Assembly (NCBI GenBank): GCA_013697465.1
Contig: JACCWU010000242.1
Location: forward strand, 1-6,058
Length of the DNA: 6,058 bases
Reading direction: 5' to 3'
Origin: Actinomycetota bacterium
GTDB taxonomy: Bacteria; Actinomycetota; Thermoleophilia; Gaiellales; Gaiellaceae
The translations under genes and the position numbers were made by a program. Below the pieces are notes generated by a model, which saw only the letters and a program-made list of their open reading frames with translations, had not been told where the DNA came from and searched no databases. This document shows positions 5,768 through 6,058 of this stretch, one piece after another (the stretch's first letter is position 1; each line of letters opens with the position of its first letter).

Positions 5768-5898
5768 GGATGATCGCCTGGGCGCTCGTTCTCGTCGTCG
5801 TGATCGTGGTCGCGTACTTCCTGATCCCGTGGGCCATCCTGCAGATGGGCCGCCTTCGCGATCCTCGGGACAAGGGCCCCTTCGACGACGACAAATAG
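5764..5898 (+). CDS. 44-residue single-span membrane protein coupled to the SPFH gene
   Basis: This small gene starts at a GTG that overlaps the SPFH stop as GTGA (5764-5767), the classic layout for translational coupling. An in-frame ATG at 5770 would give 42 residues instead. A weak GGTGG lies about six bases before the GTG. The product begins MRMIAW, has one hydrophobic helix at about 4-26 rich in Val, Leu and Ile and including YFLIPW, then a basic stretch (GRLRDPRDK) and an acidic end (FDDDK). The positive charges after the helix favour a cytoplasmic C-terminus. Coding character is supported by the clean helix-plus-charged-tail design and the exact overlap. I recognise no family; it is far too short for NfeD, the usual SPFH partner. 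A role as a subunit or modulator of the SPFH assembly is inferred from position only. Confidence 0.72.
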   Translation: MRMIAWALVLVVVIVVAYFLIPWAILQMGRLRDPRDKGPFDDDK

Positions 5899-5912
5899 GT
5901 ACGAGCGCCAGC

Positions 5913-6058
5913 GTGCCGAACGTGGACGGAGCACCGGCAGAGAGGGTCACCGGCATCGGAGGCGTCTTCTTCCGGGCGCACGACCGCAGGCGCTCGTCTC
6001 GTGGTACGCGGAGCATTTGGGCGTGCCCGTGAGCGAGGGCTATGCGATCTTTCCCGAG
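5913..6058 (+). pseudogene. VOC (glyoxalase-fold) family gene, frameshifted and cut by the right edge
   Basis: From the GTG at 5913 the frame reads MPNVDGAPAERVTGIGGVFF (1-20) then RAHD (21-24), after which it loses sense and stops at 6030-6032. Moving to the next frame at 5984 restores a natural continuation, PQALVSWYAEHLGVPVSEG and on to YAIFPE at the window end. Joined, GIGGVFFRAHDPQALVSWYAEHLGV is a typical start of a vicinal-oxygen-chelate protein (glyoxalase, bleomycin-resistance or dioxygenase-like). One missing C after 5984, turning GAC-CCG-CAG into GACCGCAG, explains the break. It could be a sequencing or assembly error, or a true mutation. The GTG lies 14 bp after the microprotein stop, so the gene may share the SPFH transcript. 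GTG 5922 is an alternative start. Enzymatic activity cannot be assigned from this fragment. Confidence 0.68.

Noticed and set aside
4841..6016. 391-codon antisense frame opposite the SPFH gene
   Set aside because: Long only because GC-rich DNA has few stops; charged low-complexity product with no recognisable family.

Overview
The window is a stretch of visibly GC-rich bacterial chromosome. Third codon positions are mostly G or C, GTG starts are frequent, and several genes lack a Shine-Dalgarno sequence. The gene families and the actinobacterial look of the GH protein's C-terminal domain suggest an actinobacterium, perhaps Thermoleophilia (Gaiellales or Solirubrobacterales). That placement is inference, not proof. 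I see no mobile element, CRISPR array, tRNA, rRNA or phage gene.

Layout. Positions 1-114 (minus) hold the N-terminus of a small Cys-rich, probably zinc-binding protein that runs off the left edge. It is divergent from a calcium/cation:proton antiporter (350-1387, plus). The 235-bp region between them holds two perfect hairpins, a T-tract on the minus strand, a perfect TTGACA hexamer and further dyads. A secreted clan-A-like glycoside hydrolase (1461-2705, plus) follows and overlaps the end of a convergent threonine aldolase family gene (2686-3741, minus) by 20 bp. That gene is divergent from rlmN (3780-4802, plus), with only 38 bp between the two GTG starts. After rlmN come an SPFH/prohibitin-family membrane protein (4859-5767) with a strong ribosome binding site, a 44-residue single-span membrane protein coupled to it by a GTGA overlap (5764-5898), and the 5' end of a VOC (glyoxalase-fold) gene broken by an apparent one-base deletion and cut by the right edge (5913-6058).

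Function. The genes are mostly unrelated housekeeping or envelope functions: cation efflux, extracellular carbohydrate hydrolysis, amino-acid aldol cleavage and rRNA/tRNA methylation. The one clear functional unit is the SPFH protein with its coupled microprotein, which looks like a two-component membrane assembly. No obviously new multi-gene system is present. The best candidates for something undescribed are the structured leader upstream of the left-edge gene (about 134-219), the SPFH-linked microprotein, and the compact, possibly leaderless divergent promoter between the aldolase gene and rlmN.
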